Of a stretch of 21,338 nucleotides of DNA, positions 20,184-21,338 are shown piece after piece; positions within the stretch are counted from its first letter, which is position 1, and every line of letters begins with the position of its first letter. The notes under the pieces were generated by a model. That model saw only the letters and a list, made by a program, of their open reading frames with translations, searched no databases and was not told the origin of the DNA. The stretch is from JBAZWE01 sp041660545 (GTDB lineage: Bacteria > Actinomycetota > Thermoleophilia > BMS3ABIN01): contig JBAZWE010000028.1 of assembly GCA_041660545.1 (NCBI GenBank), forward strand, positions 1 to 21,338, given 5' to 3'. A program made the translations under genes and the position numbers.

Positions 20184-21338
20184 TTACAGCCGCTCCGGCC
20201 TCTTGCCAAGCTCGACTTCCACTTCACTCTTATCGCTACCGCGTACATAGGTGACCATGACCTTGTCGCCGGGACGGTGCGTCACCAGCAGACTGGTCAC
20301 ATTCTCCATGGAAGCTATTTCCTGGTCGTCGATTTTCACGATGACGTCACCGGACTTGAGCCCCGCCTTTTCAGATGGGCCTCCCGACTGGACCTCGGAT
20401 ATAAGTGCGCCCTTGTCGACGGTAAGATTCAGACGTTTTGCCGCTGCCTGATCCACGGTTTGTCCTACGACGCCCATCCATGAGTATTCCACTCCGCCGT
20501 TGGTAATGATCTGCTCCATGACCTTCTTGGCGGTATTGATCGGAACCGCGAAGCCGACACCCTCCGAGCCTCCGCTCGTCGATGCTATCTGCTCATTCAG
20601 ACCTATGACCTCGGATCGTGAGTTGAAAAGGGGTCCGCCGCTGTTGCCCCGATTGATGGCGGCGTCGGTCTGGATCGCGTCCTGAATGGTGAAACCGGCC
20701 TCGGGTGACTCAACCGTTCGCTTGGTGGCGCTGACGATGCCGGCCGTCATGGTGCTGGCGTAAACCCCGAATGGGCTGCCGATGGCGAAGACCGATTCGC
20801 CGACCTTGACCGCGTCTGAATCTCCCAGCATGACCGGGACCAGGTCCAGGCCCTGGGGATCTATCTTGATAACAGCCACATCGCTACTGGTTAAATCATA
20901 GCCGACGATGCTGGCCTTGGTCGTCTTTCCATTCTTGAACTTGACCTCNNNNNNNNNNGCTTTCACTGCCTGTTGTGTGGTATCGCTGGTTACGACATGG
21001 GCGTTTGTGAGGATATATCCGTCAGGAGAAGCCACGAAGCCAGAGCCGATTCCCTGCTCGCTCTGACCTGAATGATAAAGACCTGAACTCTGTCCCTGGA
21101 ACGTAGAGACGATCTGCACGACAGAATCAGCGTACTTGGCATAGACCTGTTCCGGGCCGGCGAAACCTCCGGTCGATACAGGAATCGAGCTTACTTCAGG
21201 AGAGGCGGCCGGGATCGTGACCGTGCCTGCCTGCTGCCCCAAACCGCCCCAGTGAAGACTGAGGGCTACGACAAAGAACAGAATCGCCCCGACGAGACCG
21301 GTCGCCAGGCTAATCACGATTTCCACAAGCCTCTTCAC
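20184..21338 (-). CDS. htrA: HtrA/DegP-like serine protease with PDZ domain (possibly 5' partial)
   Basis: A membrane anchor (about 5-29) and a low-complexity linker are followed by a trypsin-like domain. Its triad is His114 (TNAHVV), Asp153 (SSDVAVIKI) and Ser233 (GNSGGPLF). A single PDZ domain (about 275-375) shows GVVGQTVDQAAA, the ALISEVQSGGPSEKAGLKSGDVIV region and a C-terminal GKRPERL. HtrA proteases act outside the membrane on misfolded proteins. The first codon, GTG 21336-21338, touches the window edge, so the true start may be further upstream. Ten undetermined bases at 20949-20958 remove about four residues in the beta-strand after the catalytic His; the frame agrees on both sides. 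It ends at the terminator 20058-20087. Confidence 0.92.
   Translation of the reverse strand: MKRLVEIVISLATGLVGAILFFVVALSLHWGGLGQQAGTVTIPAASPEVSSIPVSTGGFAGPEQVYAKYADSVVQIVSTFQGQSSGLYHSGQSEQGIGSGFVASPDGYILTNAHVVTSDTTQQAVKXXXXEVKFKNGKTTKASIVGYDLTSSDVAVIKIDPQGLDLVPVMLGDSDAVKVGESVFAIGSPFGVYASTMTAGIVSATKRTVESPEAGFTIQDAIQTDAAINRGNSGGPLFNSRSEVIGLNEQIASTSGGSEGVGFAVPINTAKKVMEQIITNGGVEYSWMGVVGQTVDQAAAKRLNLTVDKGALISEVQSGGPSEKAGLKSGDVIVKIDDQEIASMENVTSLLVTHRPGDKVMVTYVRGSDKSEVEVELGKRPERL
20949..20958. other. Assembly gap of 10 N inside htrA
   Basis: Ten undetermined bases interrupt the htrA coding sequence. The downstream and upstream frames agree if the gap is 10 (or 10 plus/minus a multiple of 3) bases. 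The residues would lie in a variable surface loop between NAHVV and VKFKNG, so no catalytic residue is lost. Confidence 0.95.

Overview
The window is GC-rich bacterial chromosomal DNA, apart from one AT-rich intergenic stretch. It carries 25 protein genes that I can support and no tRNA or rRNA gene that I can see. The gene content suggests a member of the Actinobacteriota, possibly a deep-branching and anaerobic one. Pointers are the LGFP-repeat surface protein, the GT20 enzyme of the SNRGP/RGGGG type, frequent GTG/TTG starts, likely leaderless genes and an AmrS-type radical SAM enzyme. This placement is an inference from content, not from a phylogeny.

Layout. Positions 1-4262 hold the tail of an unknown gene, a YhaM-like HD exoribonuclease, a large secreted RlpA-like/LGFP-repeat protein, a small zinc-ribbon protein and a CopZ-type metal chaperone. 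Positions 4259-6487 (minus strand) are the classical origin-proximal operon rpmH-rnpA-yidD-yidC-jag, driven by a strong promoter at 6521-6550. Upstream of it, 6488-6945 is an AT-rich intergenic region with DnaA-box-like 9-mers, including an abutting tandem pair. It is a candidate oriC, yet the next gene is radC rather than dnaA.

Positions 7733-9481 hold htpX, lemA and a ScdA_N/DUF542 small protein on the minus strand. Positions 9704-13285 (plus strand) hold a YtxH-like protein, a metallophosphoesterase, a GNAT-like protein and a GT39-like membrane glycosyltransferase. A terminator at 13316-13347 separates these from a long minus-strand series: htrA, acuC, an inositol-monophosphatase-family gene, amrS, a TreT-like GT4, an OtsA-like GT20 and a phasin-like helical protein.

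How the genes fit together. The rpmH-jag block supplies ribosomal protein L34, the RNase P protein, membrane-protein insertion (YidC/YidD) and an RNA-binding partner (Jag/KhpB). LemA/HtpX and HtrA are envelope quality-control functions. The two adjacent glycosyltransferases (GT4 and GT20) look like two alternative routes into trehalose or a related compatible solute, with no OtsB phosphatase beside them.

I do not see a defence island, CRISPR array, insertion sequence or prophage. The most interesting items are the dnaA-less candidate origin, a run of genes with -10-like boxes 6-8 nt before their start codons, the RlpA-like/LGFP fusion protein, and the GT4-GT20 pair. One 10-N assembly gap lies inside htrA.
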